Source of the DNA: Bradyrhizobium sp. SK17
GTDB lineage: Bacteria > Pseudomonadota > Alphaproteobacteria > Rhizobiales > Xanthobacteraceae
NCBI RefSeq assembly: GCF_002831585.1
Contig: NZ_CP025113.1
Location: 2,805,001-2,869,000, forward strand
Direction of reading: 5' to 3'
DNA: 64,000 nucleotides
The stretch's first letter is position 1; the number at the start of each line of letters is the position of its first letter. The position numbers were made by a program, and so were the translations under genes. The notes beneath the pieces were generated by a model, which was not told the DNA's origin, ran no database searches, and saw only the letters and a program-made list of their open reading frames with translations. Below, in pieces: positions 8,682 through 17,434 of the stretch.

Positions 8682-9336
8682 ACTCATCAACCTGATCGTT
8701 CAGGCCACGGGCGAGAGCCTCTTCATGGTGTCCGTCGCCGCACTGGTTGCGACCGCACTCGGGCTTCCGCTCGGGATATTCCTGGCGACCAGCCGGAAGG
8801 GCGAGTTGTTCGCCGCGCCACCGGCCAATGGCGTGCTTGGCGTGATCGTCAACGCGGCGCGCTCGACGCCGTTCATCATCCTGGTCGTCGCGATCATTCC
8901 GTTCACCCGCTTGATCGCCGGCACTTCGATCGGCTCGGGTGCCGCGATCGTGCCGCTCACGATCGCCGCGACACCGTTCATCGCCCGCCTGGTCGAGGCG
9001 GCGATCCGCGAGGTCGACGCCGGCCTGATCGAAACCGCATCCTCGTTCGGCGCAAGCCCGTTGCAGATCGTATTCAAGGTCCTGATCCCGGAGGCGTTGC
9101 CGGGACTGGTGCTCGCCCTGACGCTCGCGGTCGTCAGCCTGCTCGGCTACTCCGCGATGGTCGGAGCCGTTGGCGGCGGTGGCCTCGGCGATCTCGGCAT
9201 TCGTTATGGCTATCAGCGCTTCATGCCCGAGATGATGCTGGCGGTCGTCGTCGTTCTGATCGCGCTGGTCCAGACCGTGCAGACCGCCGGCGACTATCTG
9301 GCGCGCCGCGTCAATCGCCGGCTGCGCAATCGCTGA
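8671..9336 (+). CDS. metI: Methionine-type ABC transporter permease MetI
   Basis: Inner-membrane permease of the MetNIQ importer, 221 aa from the ATG at 8671 (GGAG 9 bp upstream), overlapping the metN stop by 11 bp. Five or so TM segments are visible, with the family signature ARSTPFIILVVAIIPFTRLI and the coupling loop EAAIREVDAGLIETASSFGA followed by VLIPEALPG. MetI homologs are about 215-220 aa, which matches. Confidence 0.94.
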   Translation: MSRELINLIVQATGESLFMVSVAALVATALGLPLGIFLATSRKGELFAAPPANGVLGVIVNAARSTPFIILVVAIIPFTRLIAGTSIGSGAAIVPLTIAATPFIARLVEAAIREVDAGLIETASSFGASPLQIVFKVLIPEALPGLVLALTLAVVSLLGYSAMVGAVGGGGLGDLGIRYGYQRFMPEMMLAVVVVLIALVQTVQTAGDYLARRVNRRLRNR

Positions 9337-9369
9337 TCCCCAAACCATTCCCGATCCATGGAGACCAAG

Positions 9370-10152
9370 ATGTTGTTTCGATCCTTTATCGCGCTCACGA
9401 GCATTGTCGCGGTCTGGTCGACCGCGGCCACGGCTGAAACGATCAAGATCGGCGTGACGCCCGGGCCGCACGCGCAGATCCTCGAGGCGGTGAAACCGAT
9501 CGCGGCCAAGAACGGGCTCGATCTTCAGCTCATTGAGTTCTCCGACTACGTCGTCCCCAACGCCGCGCTCGACGCCGGCGACATCCAGGCCAACTCGTTT
9601 CAGAACCAACCTTATCTGGACAACCAGAAGGCCGATCGCGGCTACAAGATCGAGCAGGTCGGACTGACGGTGAATTTCCCGATCGGGGTCTATTCGCGCA
9701 AGCACAAGGGCTGGGCCGATATTCCGGATGGCGCCAAGGTCTCGATTCCCAACGATCCCACCAATGGCGGCCGCGCGCTGCTCCTGCTGCGCGACAAGGG
9801 CGCGATCAAGCTGAAGGACGGCGTCGGGTTCAAGCCGACCGTCGTCGACATCACCGACAATCCGAAGAAGCTGAAGTTCATCGAGGTCGACGCGGCCCAG
9901 GCGCCGCGCGCGCTCGACGATGTCGATGCCGCGGTCATCAACACCAACTACGCGACCCAGGCCGGGCTCGATCCGGTCAAGGACCCGATCCTGCGCGAGG
10001 ATCCGAAGGGACCGTATGTCAACCTGATCGCGGTGCGCGCCGCCGACAAGGACAAGCCGTGGGTCAAGATCCTGGTCGATAGCTACCACACGCCCGAGAT
10101 CAAGGAATTCGTCCTGACCAAGTTCAAGGGCGCGGTATTGCCGAGCTGGTAA
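9370..10152 (+). CDS. metQ: MetQ/NlpA-family substrate-binding protein, copy 1
   Basis: Periplasmic binding protein for the MetNI importer, 260 aa. The ATG at 9370 is chosen because GGAGACC sits just upstream; an earlier in-frame ATG at 9358 would make this ribosome site part of the coding sequence. The signal peptide ends near WSTAATAET and has no lipobox cysteine, unlike classical lipoprotein MetQ. Family landmarks are IGVTPGPHAQILEAV, FSDYVVPNAAL, ANSFQNQPYLDNQ and VDITDNPKKLKFIEVDAAQ. It is followed 29 bp later by a second copy. The ligand may be methionine or an organosulfur relative. Confidence 0.92.
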   Translation: MLFRSFIALTSIVAVWSTAATAETIKIGVTPGPHAQILEAVKPIAAKNGLDLQLIEFSDYVVPNAALDAGDIQANSFQNQPYLDNQKADRGYKIEQVGLTVNFPIGVYSRKHKGWADIPDGAKVSIPNDPTNGGRALLLLRDKGAIKLKDGVGFKPTVVDITDNPKKLKFIEVDAAQAPRALDDVDAAVINTNYATQAGLDPVKDPILREDPKGPYVNLIAVRAADKDKPWVKILVDSYHTPEIKEFVLTKFKGAVLPSW

Positions 10153-10181
10153 TCGCCGATTCAACTGCCGAGGAAAGACAG

Positions 10182-10958
10182 ATGCGTATTGTGATGACCG
10201 TGATCGCCGCGGCGGCGCTATTGACCGGCGCCGCCAGGGCCGAGACCATCCGTGTCGGCGTCACGGCCGGGCCGCATGCCGAAGTCCTGGACGTGGTGAA
10301 GAGAGTGGCGGCCGGCCGCGGGCTCGACATCAAGGTGGTCGAGTTCACTGATTATGTGATCCCGAACCAGGCGCTGGCGCTGAAAGATCTCGAGGCCAAT
10401 TCGTTCCAGCACGAGCCGTATCTGAGGAACCAGATATCGAAGACCGGCTGGAAGATCGTCAAGGTCGCCAATACGATCGCCTCGCCGCAGGGCGTCTACT
10501 CGTTGAAGTACAAGAAGCTGGCGGACCTGCCCGACGGCGCAAAGGTCGCGATCGCCAACGATCCGTCGAACGGCGCGCGCGGGCTGATGATCCTGGCGCT
10601 GCACGGCGTGATCAAGCTGAAGGACCCCAACAACGTCGCCTCGACCATCGCCGATATCAGCGACAATCCGAAGAAGCTGCGCTTCGTCGAGCTCGATGCC
10701 GCGCAGTTGCCGCGCGCGCTACAGGACGTCGACCTGGTTTCGATCAACAACAATTATGCGGTTCAGGCCGGGCTCAATCCGTCCACTGACGCCATTGCCC
10801 GTGAGGCGGCCGACGGTCCTTGGGTCAACATCCTCGCCGTCCGTGAGGAGGACAGGGACAAGCCCTGGGTCAAGCAGCTGGTCGACGCTTACCATTCCGA
10901 CGAGGTGAAGGCGTTCCTCGAGAAGCGCTTCAAGAGTACCTATATCGCGACATGGTAA
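10182..10958 (+). CDS. metQ: MetQ/NlpA-family substrate-binding protein, copy 2
   Basis: Second MetQ-like binding protein in tandem, 258 aa, start ATG 10182 behind GAGGAAAGAC. The signal peptide is MRIVMTVIAAAALLTGAARA with no lipobox. It is clearly paralogous to copy 1 (shared GVTAGPHAEVLDVV, FTDYVIPNQAL, ISDNPKKLRFVELDAAQLP) but well diverged, which suggests different ligand preference. It is the last gene of the operon that starts with the flavoprotein, and a strong hairpin follows the stop directly. Confidence 0.92.
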   Translation: MRIVMTVIAAAALLTGAARAETIRVGVTAGPHAEVLDVVKRVAAGRGLDIKVVEFTDYVIPNQALALKDLEANSFQHEPYLRNQISKTGWKIVKVANTIASPQGVYSLKYKKLADLPDGAKVAIANDPSNGARGLMILALHGVIKLKDPNNVASTIADISDNPKKLRFVELDAAQLPRALQDVDLVSINNNYAVQAGLNPSTDAIAREAADGPWVNILAVREEDRDKPWVKQLVDAYHSDEVKAFLEKRFKSTYIATW

Positions 10959-10981
10959 CGACGGGCATCGGGTGCCCGTCG
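10959..10981 (+). terminator. Hairpin terminator after the metNIQQ operon
   Basis: Perfect 9-bp stem CGACGGGCA / TGCCCGTCG with a 5-nt loop, starting right after the metQ copy 2 stop codon. There is no U-tract, as is common in high-GC alphaproteobacteria. It lies between convergent genes and may serve both. Confidence 0.6.
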
Positions 10982-11003
10982 GCGATGAGGCATCCGAACG
11001 GCT

Positions 11004-12404
11004 CTATTCGGCCGCGTCGGCGCGTGCGGTCGTCGACGCGCGGCGGAAGCCGGCGCCGGGATGCGTGGCGTCGAGACGGGGGCCGCGCCCGGGAAACAGC
11101 TTTTCGCGGAGCGTGCCTTCGCGGTAGGCGGTCTTGTAGACCCCGCGGGATTGCAGTTCGGGCACGACCAGATCGACGAACGACGTCAGTGATTCCGGAG
11201 CCACGAGGCGGAACAGGTTGAAGCCGTCCACGTCGGTTTCGTCGACCCAGGCGATCAACTCGTCGGCCACATCCTGAGGCGAGCCGACCACGAACGGCGA
11301 GCGTGCGCCGACCCGGCTCAGGGTTGCGAGATCGCCGACCTTGACCGGCCGGTCGCTACGCAAGGTGAAATTCTCGACCATCGACTGGATCGCATTGCTC
11401 TCGACATATTGCACCGCCTGATCGGAGCGATAGTGCGAGAAATCGATGCCAGTCCAGCCGGACAGCAACGCGAGCTGGCCGGCCTGATCGACATGCGCGG
11501 CATATTCCTCGAGCAGATCGTTGGCTTCGGCGCGCGTCGGCGCGACGATCACGGTCGCGCCGGCGAACAGGCGGATGTCATAGGGATCGCGTCCGAATTC
11601 CCGGGCCGCCTCCCTGATCTCGTGGACGGAGCGGGCCAGAATGGGCTTGGTCTGGCCGTTAAGGAAGATCGCCTCCGCGTGCCTTGCGGCGAACGCGCGG
11701 CCGCGCTTCGATGTGCCGGCCTGATAGAGCAGGGGCGTGCGCTGTGGCGACGGTTCGGCAAGGTGAATGCCGTCGACGGTGTAATGGCGGCCGTGATGCC
11801 GCACCGGATGGATCCTGGCCGGGTCGGTGAAGATTCGGGAGGTCCGGTCGCGGCGGACCGCGCCGTCCTCCCAACTGCCTTCCCACAAGTGATAGCTCGC
11901 CGTGAGAAACTCCTCGGCCGCCTCGTAGCGCTCGTCATGGACGCGATTGGCTTCAAGGCCCATGCCGCGGGCGCCGCTGTCGAGATAGCCGGTGACGATA
12001 TTCCAGCCGATCCGCCCGCCGGTGAGGTGATCGAGTGTCGAGAAGCGGCGCGCCAGCTGGTAAGGGTGTTCGTAGGTGAGGTTGGACGTGATGCCGAAGC
12101 CGAGATGTTTTGTCACCAGCGCCATCGCAGAGACCAGCAAGGTCGGCTCGGCGTTGGGCAACTGAACGGCGTGACGCAGCGCGGTCTCGGGGCTGTTGCC
12201 GTAGACGTCGTAGATGCCGAACACGTCGGCGAGGAAGATGCCGTCGAGCAGGCCGCGCTCGGCCGTTCGGGCATAGTCCACCCAGTAATCGAGTGTGTTG
12301 TAGTCGAGTGAGGTGTCGCGCGGATGCGACCACAGGCCGGCCCAGTTATGGCTCGGCGCCATCATGTTGAACGCATTGAAGCGAAGTTCTCTCGGTCGGG
12401 TCAT
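11004..12404 (-). CDS. NtaA/SnaA/DszA-family flavin-dependent monooxygenase, second copy
   Basis: LLM-class FMNH2-dependent monooxygenase, 466 aa, paralogous to the one at 3906-5246. Recognisable segments: LRFNAFNMMAPSHNWAGLW at the N terminus, GIFLADVFGIYDVYG, TGGRIGWNIVTGYLDSGARG, the insert SYHLWEGSWEDGA and RIHPVRHHGRHYTV, then LYQAGTSKRGRAFAARHAEA. The ATG at 12404 is used; an upstream alternative start at 12446 lacks support. It is convergent with the metNIQQ operon and divergent from metY, which places it in the sulfur island. The substrate is probably an organosulfur compound. Confidence 0.87.
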   Translation of the reverse strand: MTRPRELRFNAFNMMAPSHNWAGLWSHPRDTSLDYNTLDYWVDYARTAERGLLDGIFLADVFGIYDVYGNSPETALRHAVQLPNAEPTLLVSAMALVTKHLGFGITSNLTYEHPYQLARRFSTLDHLTGGRIGWNIVTGYLDSGARGMGLEANRVHDERYEAAEEFLTASYHLWEGSWEDGAVRRDRTSRIFTDPARIHPVRHHGRHYTVDGIHLAEPSPQRTPLLYQAGTSKRGRAFAARHAEAIFLNGQTKPILARSVHEIREAAREFGRDPYDIRLFAGATVIVAPTRAEANDLLEEYAAHVDQAGQLALLSGWTGIDFSHYRSDQAVQYVESNAIQSMVENFTLRSDRPVKVGDLATLSRVGARSPFVVGSPQDVADELIAWVDETDVDGFNLFRLVAPESLTSFVDLVVPELQSRGVYKTAYREGTLREKLFPGRGPRLDATHPGAGFRRASTTARADAAE

Positions 12405-12804
12405 CGCGCTGTTCCGGCAGTTGAGGACGGAACGGTGATTTATCACGTCGTCCGCGGGGCTTTATTTTCTATTCGGCGAGGCCAGATCAAAAACGTGCTC
12501 CGTCGTTCTGCCAGCGCAGCAGAGTTTGGTTTGTTCACCATCGACGCATCGTAAGGACAGCGGATTGCGCGGAACATCGGGTGACGATCTGCGTACCTGA
12601 TCCGTCGGACGCGCGTCACGCTGTCGATCCACCGATGCAGCGAAATAAATATCATGTGTTGAACGCATGGCCTGAAAGATTAACGACGCCACATCGCGGC
12701 GCGCCAGCACGCCCATCGCTATTTTCCCGGACGTCTCGACAGCGGCTGAAGCTGCTGTGCATCATTGATGACATCTGACGCTGGATGATTTCAGGAGATT
12801 TCGA
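12405..12804. other. Divergent intergenic region, monooxygenase / metY
   Basis: 400 bp without a supported gene, holding the divergent promoters of the LLM monooxygenase and metY. A small stem (CAGCGGCTGAAGCTGCTG) lies about 55 bp before metY. I looked for a SAM-II-type riboswitch in front of metY and did not see the conserved pseudoknot sequence. Confidence 0.35.
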
Positions 12805-14130
12805 ATGCCGGTCGAAACCAAGAATCTCGAGACGCTGGCCCTGCACGGCGGATCGTACCGTTCGGATCCGGCAACGGGTGCGGTGGCTGTTCCAATATAT
12901 CAGACGACGTCCTTTCAGTTCGAGAATACCGATCACGCGTCGCGGCTGTTCGCGCTCGAGGCGATCGGGCAGATCTACACGCGGATCAAGAACCCGACCG
13001 CGGACGCATTCGAGGAACGTCTGGCCGCGCTGGAAGGTGGCGTCGGCGCGCTGGCTGTGGCGTCCGGACAGTCGGCGACGGCGTATGCGATCTTCAACGT
13101 CGCGCAGGCCGGCGACAACATCGTTTCATCGACCGATCTCTATGGCGGCACCTGGACGCTGCTTTCGCAGACGCTGAAGCAGTTCGGCATCGAGGTGCGC
13201 TTCGTCGATCCGTCCGATCCGGAGAACTTCCGCCGCGCCACCGACGCGAAGACCCGGGCCTATTTCGCCGAGACCCTGCCGAACCCCAAGCTCAACGTGT
13301 TCCCGATCAGGGAAGTCGCCGATATCGGCCGCGCGCTCGGCGTGCCGCTGATCCTCGACAACACGGCGGTCCCGCTCATCGCGCGTCCGTTCGAGCACGG
13401 TGCGGCGATCGTGGTCTATTCGACGACGAAATATATCGGCGGCCATGGCACGTCGATCGGCGGCGCGATCATCGATGGCGGTAATTTCGACTGGGCGGCG
13501 CATGCCGAGCGTTTTCCGCTGCTGACGCAGCCGGACGATGCCTATCATGGCGCGATCTGGACCGAGGCGGCCAAGCCGCTCGGCCCGATCGCCTATATCC
13601 TGCGCGCCCGCGTCAAGCTGCTGCGCGATCTCGGTGCCGCGCTCGCGCCGCAAAACGCCTTCCAGTTCATCCAGGGGCTGGAGACGCTGCCGCTGCGGCT
13701 GCGCCAGCACAATGAGAACGCGATCAAGGTGGCGAACTATCTCGCGCGGCATCCCGCGGTCTCGCATGTGATCTTCCCGGGATTGCAAAGCGGCGAGAAT
13801 CGGCGCCGTGCCGATCTCTATCTCAATGGCGGCTACGGCGCGCTGGTCGGCTTCGAGCTGAAGGGCGGCGTCGAGGCCGGCCGTCGTTTCATCGATGCGC
13901 TGAAGTTGTTCTATCACGTCGCCAATATCGGCGATGCGCGGTCGTTGGCGATCCATCCGGCGTCGACCACTCATCAGCAGCTTAACTCCCAAGAGCAACT
14001 CGCAGCGGGCGTGACGCCCGGTTACGTCAGGCTTTCGGTCGGCATCGAGCATCCCGACGACATCCTCGCCGACCTTACCCAGGCATTGGCGCAGGCCGAG
14101 GCTGGCAACAGTGGCCGCAAGGCGGCCTGA
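12805..14130 (+). CDS. metY: O-acetylhomoserine sulfhydrylase / aminocarboxypropyltransferase (MetY)
   Basis: PLP enzyme of the Cys/Met-metabolism family that joins sulfide or methanethiol to O-acetyl-L-homoserine, giving homocysteine or methionine. It has 441 aa, the usual length of MetY (about 430). ATG at 12805 follows AGGAGA. Visible residues: GQSATAYAIFNVAQAGDN (cofactor phosphate loop), D185 in LILDNT (pyridine N contact) and the Schiff-base lysine K209 in YSTTKYIGGHG. The C terminus has STTHQQLNSQEQLAAGV, typical of OAH sulfhydrylase. In this island it would capture sulfide released by the monooxygenases. It is followed by a third MetQ. Confidence 0.93.
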   Translation: MPVETKNLETLALHGGSYRSDPATGAVAVPIYQTTSFQFENTDHASRLFALEAIGQIYTRIKNPTADAFEERLAALEGGVGALAVASGQSATAYAIFNVAQAGDNIVSSTDLYGGTWTLLSQTLKQFGIEVRFVDPSDPENFRRATDAKTRAYFAETLPNPKLNVFPIREVADIGRALGVPLILDNTAVPLIARPFEHGAAIVVYSTTKYIGGHGTSIGGAIIDGGNFDWAAHAERFPLLTQPDDAYHGAIWTEAAKPLGPIAYILRARVKLLRDLGAALAPQNAFQFIQGLETLPLRLRQHNENAIKVANYLARHPAVSHVIFPGLQSGENRRRADLYLNGGYGALVGFELKGGVEAGRRFIDALKLFYHVANIGDARSLAIHPASTTHQQLNSQEQLAAGVTPGYVRLSVGIEHPDDILADLTQALAQAEAGNSGRKAA

Positions 14131-14163
14131 TCGATCCCTGAAGACGGAGTTGAAACCGAGACC

Positions 14164-14961
14164 ATGAAGACATTGTTGCGCCTGGCACAGGCGGCTGGCC
14201 TGCTGCTTGCAATGACGGCGGCTGCCGTCGCGGACGAACCACTCAAGATCGCGACCAGCGCGGGGCCGGTCGGCCAACTGGCGACCTTTGCTGCCAAGCT
14301 CGCCAAGGACAAGGGCCAGGACGTCAAGATCGTCGAGCTGTCGGACTGGGTCGCGTTGAACGAGGTGGTCAACAGCGGCGATGTCGACGCCAATCTGTTC
14401 CAGCACGCCACGTATCTCGCGATCCAGAACAAGCAGCGCGGCTTCAACCTGGTCCAGGTCGACAAGGTCGGCGTGATCGCGCCGGTCGGGCTGTTCTCGA
14501 GGAAGATCAAGTCGCTTGATGAGATCAAGTCCGGCGATAGCGTGGCGATCCCGAACGAACCGCTCAACGGTGCGCGTGGTCTGATCCTGCTCGAGCGTGC
14601 CGGGTTGATCAAGCTGGCGCCGGGTAAGGGCTTTTCGGTGAGCCGGTTCGATATCGTCGACAACCCGAAGAACCTGAAGATCGTCGAGCTCGATCCGGCG
14701 CAGACCTATCGCTCGCTCGACGACGTCACACTGGCGCTCGTCAACATCACCTATCTGATCCCGGCTGGTGGCGATCCGAAGTCGGCGCTGGTGATCGACC
14801 GCACGGTCGATGATGGTCTCGTGCTGCGCTTCACCGCGCGACCGGACAAGAAGGACGATCCGCGGCTGAAGGCCTTCATCCAGGTCTTCAACTCGCCCGA
14901 GGTCAAGCACTTCATCGAGGAGAAGCTGCCGGCATTCATCCCGGCGGGTTTCAGCAGCTAG
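14164..14961 (+). CDS. metQ: MetQ/NlpA-family substrate-binding protein, copy 3
   Basis: Third MetQ-like binding protein, 265 aa, 33 bp after metY and probably co-transcribed with it. The signal peptide MKTLLRLAQAAGLLLAMTA ends near AAAVADE, again without a lipobox. Landmarks: IATSAGPVGQLATFAAKLA, LSDWVALNEVVNSGDVDANLFQ, IVDNPKNLKIVELDPAQTYR. It is more divergent from copies 1 and 2 than they are from each other. No second MetNI pair is present here, so it presumably shares MetNI at 7.5-9.3 kb. The stop overlaps the stop of the convergent FAD gene. Confidence 0.9.
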   Translation: MKTLLRLAQAAGLLLAMTAAAVADEPLKIATSAGPVGQLATFAAKLAKDKGQDVKIVELSDWVALNEVVNSGDVDANLFQHATYLAIQNKQRGFNLVQVDKVGVIAPVGLFSRKIKSLDEIKSGDSVAIPNEPLNGARGLILLERAGLIKLAPGKGFSVSRFDIVDNPKNLKIVELDPAQTYRSLDDVTLALVNITYLIPAGGDPKSALVIDRTVDDGLVLRFTARPDKKDDPRLKAFIQVFNSPEVKHFIEEKLPAFIPAGFSS

Positions 14962-16370
14962 ACTTCGGCGCGTTCCTGGCGGGGCTCGGCGTGCGGCTCG
15001 CCCTCGCTGTCGGCGAGCCGCGCGGCCAGCGCAGCGCACTGGTTGCGAATGTCGGGAATGGCGATGATTTCCCAGAAGGCCGCGCGGGTCAGCGGCCCCA
15101 CTGCGAACAGGCGGCGCGACACCGCGCCGTCGCGACGGATGATCGCGCAATCGCGATCGGTCTCGATACCGATGCAAAGCGGATCGACGCGCGCCAGGTC
15201 GCGATCGAACAGGCTGCGTACCGCCGGATTGGGCGTGGCACGCGGATCCTTGACGATGCCGGTGCAGTCGACGACGGCGCCTACCTGCATGCTGTGGATC
15301 CTGGCATCGCCGCGCCGGCGATAATGGACACGAGCTCCATCGTTATCCGGCGCGATGCTGATCACCTTGGCGGCCAGCAAGGTAAGTTGCCGCGCAAGGA
15401 TCGCCTGGGTCACGCGGGCTTCGACCTCCGGCGCCATCCGATGCCGGTGTACGTCCCACCAGGCGCGCGCGTGTTCGAGGAAGCGGCGCTTCGACGCTTG
15501 CGGAAGCTCCTGCCGCAGCCGTTGCGTGTAGGGCCTGAGTCCGTCGATCACGCTGCGCCAGTCGCCGCCCTCGGCCGTGGTCCGCTCAATTCGGCTGCGG
15601 AGCCAGCGCAGTAGGCTGCTGATACCGGCGCCGAACGGCACATCGGCCTCCTCGATGCGCTGGGCGTCGGTGCGCCGATGCGGTTTGGCGAGCAGGCCGC
15701 GCCGTGACATCGCGACGATTGGCCCGCGGTGTCCGTCGCGCAGCAGCGACAGGACGTAGTCGACCATGGTCAGTCCGGTACCGAGCAGCAGCACGGTCGC
15801 ATCGGGATCGATCGGAGCAGCCGATGGCGGCGTCCATGGATCGGCAAAGGCCGCACGGCTGGCCCGCATGTCATGCCCGGTCGCGAGCACGACGGTGTCG
15901 CCGAACAGCGACTGGCCATCGTCCAGCACGGCCGATACGCCGGCCGGGCCCTCGTTGATCTCGACGCAGGTGCCGCGCACGATCGAGAGACGCTCTGCGT
16001 CGGACGGATCGGAGATTTGCTGTTCGAGCAGGCTCGCGATGTAGTCGCCGTAGATCCGCCGCGGCACGAAGCAATAGGGATCCGGGCACACCGGAGCGTC
16101 GGTTGAGCGCGACGTCAACCAGCGCCAAAAGTGGTCCGGCTGATCCGGCAAGGCGCTCATATTGGCGACGCGCACATTGAGCAGATGATCGGGATTGCCG
16201 GTGTGATAGGCGATGCCGCGTCCGATGTCCGGACGTTGCTCGATCAGCGTCACGCGAAGATCGCGAGTTGCGGCGGTGCGGCTCGGCTGATGGAGCAATT
16301 GGTAGGCCAGCATCACGCCGCTGGCGCCACCGCCGACAATGAGCACTTGCCGCCCACGCGCACCGGTCAT
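14958..16370 (-). CDS. FAD/NAD(P)-binding oxidoreductase (NAD_binding_9-like)
   Basis: 470-aa flavoprotein with an N-terminal Rossmann motif VLIVGGGASGVMLAYQLL (residues 9-26), the GRGIAYHTGNPDHLLNVR segment and a second nucleotide-binding element ATVLLLGTGLTMVDYVLSL. This layout is that of the FAD/NAD(P)-binding proteins placed in Pfam NAD_binding_9, whose substrates are mostly unknown; some resemble hydroxyacylglutathione- or siderophore-related oxygenases. The ATG at 16370 is the first of the frame. It sits at the edge of the sulfur island, convergent with metQ copy 3 (4-bp overlap of stops), so a role in sulfur metabolism is possible but unproven. Confidence 0.8.
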   Translation of the reverse strand: MTGARGRQVLIVGGGASGVMLAYQLLHQPSRTAATRDLRVTLIEQRPDIGRGIAYHTGNPDHLLNVRVANMSALPDQPDHFWRWLTSRSTDAPVCPDPYCFVPRRIYGDYIASLLEQQISDPSDAERLSIVRGTCVEINEGPAGVSAVLDDGQSLFGDTVVLATGHDMRASRAAFADPWTPPSAAPIDPDATVLLLGTGLTMVDYVLSLLRDGHRGPIVAMSRRGLLAKPHRRTDAQRIEEADVPFGAGISSLLRWLRSRIERTTAEGGDWRSVIDGLRPYTQRLRQELPQASKRRFLEHARAWWDVHRHRMAPEVEARVTQAILARQLTLLAAKVISIAPDNDGARVHYRRRGDARIHSMQVGAVVDCTGIVKDPRATPNPAVRSLFDRDLARVDPLCIGIETDRDCAIIRRDGAVSRRLFAVGPLTRAAFWEIIAIPDIRNQCAALAARLADSEGEPHAEPRQERAEV

Positions 16371-16551
16371 GTTGTCGCTCCGCCGATCGGCCGGCCCGCA
16401 CGAAATCGCGATGGCCGGCGCTTGCTGCCGTCGAACGCACGCGATATGCGGTATCAGCTACGGTGACGGAAGGCTGATGCCGGGCCCTGGAGTCAGACCA
16501 CTTCCGAACGCAGAGTGGTCGATCTTGGATAGGTCGATGCGGAAATCGCCG

Positions 16552-16698
16552 CTAACCGTGAGGGCCGAACAGAAAGAGTTCGTGCAGGTTGTCGCGTCCC
16601 TCGGCTGTAGCGGATCGCGCGAGCTTCCGCCGCCATGCCTGCAATCGCCGGGTCATCAGGCCGAAAGCGTGGAGCCAGGAAGAAGATGTTCGCCGCAT
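16552..16698 (-). CDS. Small basic protein, 48 aa, unrecognised
   Basis: Short ORF with an unusually good ribosome site: AAGGAGGTT ends 3 bp before the ATG at 16698. The product is Arg-rich in the middle (MTRRLQAWRRKLARSA) and ends in LHELFLFGPHG. No homolog is certain; the amphipathic basic helix recalls small DUF1127-type proteins of alphaproteobacteria, but the motif match is weak. It stands alone between the FAD oxidoreductase and marR, with a TATCCT-like -10 element about 30 bp upstream and an 18-bp palindrome further up. The strong start signal is the main evidence that it is real. Confidence 0.5.
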   Translation of the reverse strand: MRRTSSSWLHAFGLMTRRLQAWRRKLARSATAEGRDNLHELFLFGPHG

Positions 16699-16772
16699 GG
16701 AACCTCCTTCACGTTGCAGGTTTCACGAAGGATAGCATGGCTTTCTGGCGCTCGTGAGCGAATGTCGCGCGC

Positions 16773-16790
16773 GATTGCAACTTTGCAATC
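16773..16790. repeat. 18-bp palindrome upstream of the 48-aa gene
   Basis: Perfect inverted repeat GATTGCAA-CT-TTGCAATC. It is 75 bp upstream of the small gene's start and 150 bp downstream of the marR stop. Its core resembles the ATTGCAAT core of the middle operator in the marR promoter region, so it could be a regulator-binding site. Confidence 0.4.
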
Positions 16791-16939
16791 AAAGCTGCGC
16801 AGCGATCGGTTCTGCGACAGACTCATTTTGTCGGCGAAGCAGACCGAGAAAAAGTCTTTCCCGCGCAGCCGGGCCTCGATCCATCCGATCGGAAGTCGCA
16901 GTGCTGCCTCGTCGTGTTCCGATGCTCCTGCGATCGCGA

Positions 16940-17386
16940 CTAGCGGGCACCGGATTCGATCAGCGCATCACGAAGCGCCTGGACGCGCTTGTTGAGCGAG
17001 ATCAGCTCATCCACTGTGAGGCCGGAACGCGCAAGCAAGGTATCGGTCAAGCAGCCGGTGCGCGCTTGCATCGCCTTGCCGCTGGCGGTCAGATGGACGC
17101 CGACCTGCCGTTCATCGTCCGTGCTGCGCCGACGCTCGACAAAGCCGGCGGCTTCAAGCCGCTTGACCAGCGGAGTGATGGTGCTGGGTTCGAGCGCAAG
17201 CCGGTCGGCGATTGCGGAAATCATCTGTCCGTCCGCCTCCCAGAGCACGCTGAGCACGAGGTACTGCGGATAGGTGATGCCGAGGTCGTCGAGCAGCGGC
17301 TTGTAGGCGCGGTTGATCGCGATGGTCGTTCCATAGAGCGAGAAACAGAGCTGGCTATCCAGCGGAATTGGTCCCGGGGCAGGCAT
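16940..17386 (-). CDS. MarR-family transcriptional regulator, OhrR-like
   Basis: 148-aa winged-helix repressor. The N terminus LDSQLCFSLYGTTIAINRAY carries Cys14 in the exact context of the peroxide-sensing cysteine of OhrR (QLCFALY). Then come YPQYLVLSVLWE and the recognition helix region LALEPSTITPLVKRLEAAGFV with the wing RRRSTDDERQVGVHLT. The ATG at 17386 has AAAGG upstream. It is divergent from a secreted alpha/beta hydrolase, with three operator-like palindromes between them, so it probably represses itself and the hydrolase. Sensing of organic hydroperoxide is an inference from the cysteine. Confidence 0.88.
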   Translation of the reverse strand: MPAPGPIPLDSQLCFSLYGTTIAINRAYKPLLDDLGITYPQYLVLSVLWEADGQMISAIADRLALEPSTITPLVKRLEAAGFVERRRSTDDERQVGVHLTASGKAMQARTGCLTDTLLARSGLTVDELISLNKRVQALRDALIESGAR

Positions 17387-17434
17387 GGCAGGGGGCCTTT
17401 CTTTCGTTGTTACCGTACCTTACCACAAAAATAG

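Noticed and set aside
12405..12804. Possible SAM-II riboswitch before metY
   Set aside because: The conserved pseudoknot sequence of SAM-II was not found by eye in the leader; only an unrelated short stem is present.
13126..15177. 683-aa minus-strand open frame opposite metY and metQ copy 3
   Set aside because: Shadow frame over two clearly recognised genes; no family features.
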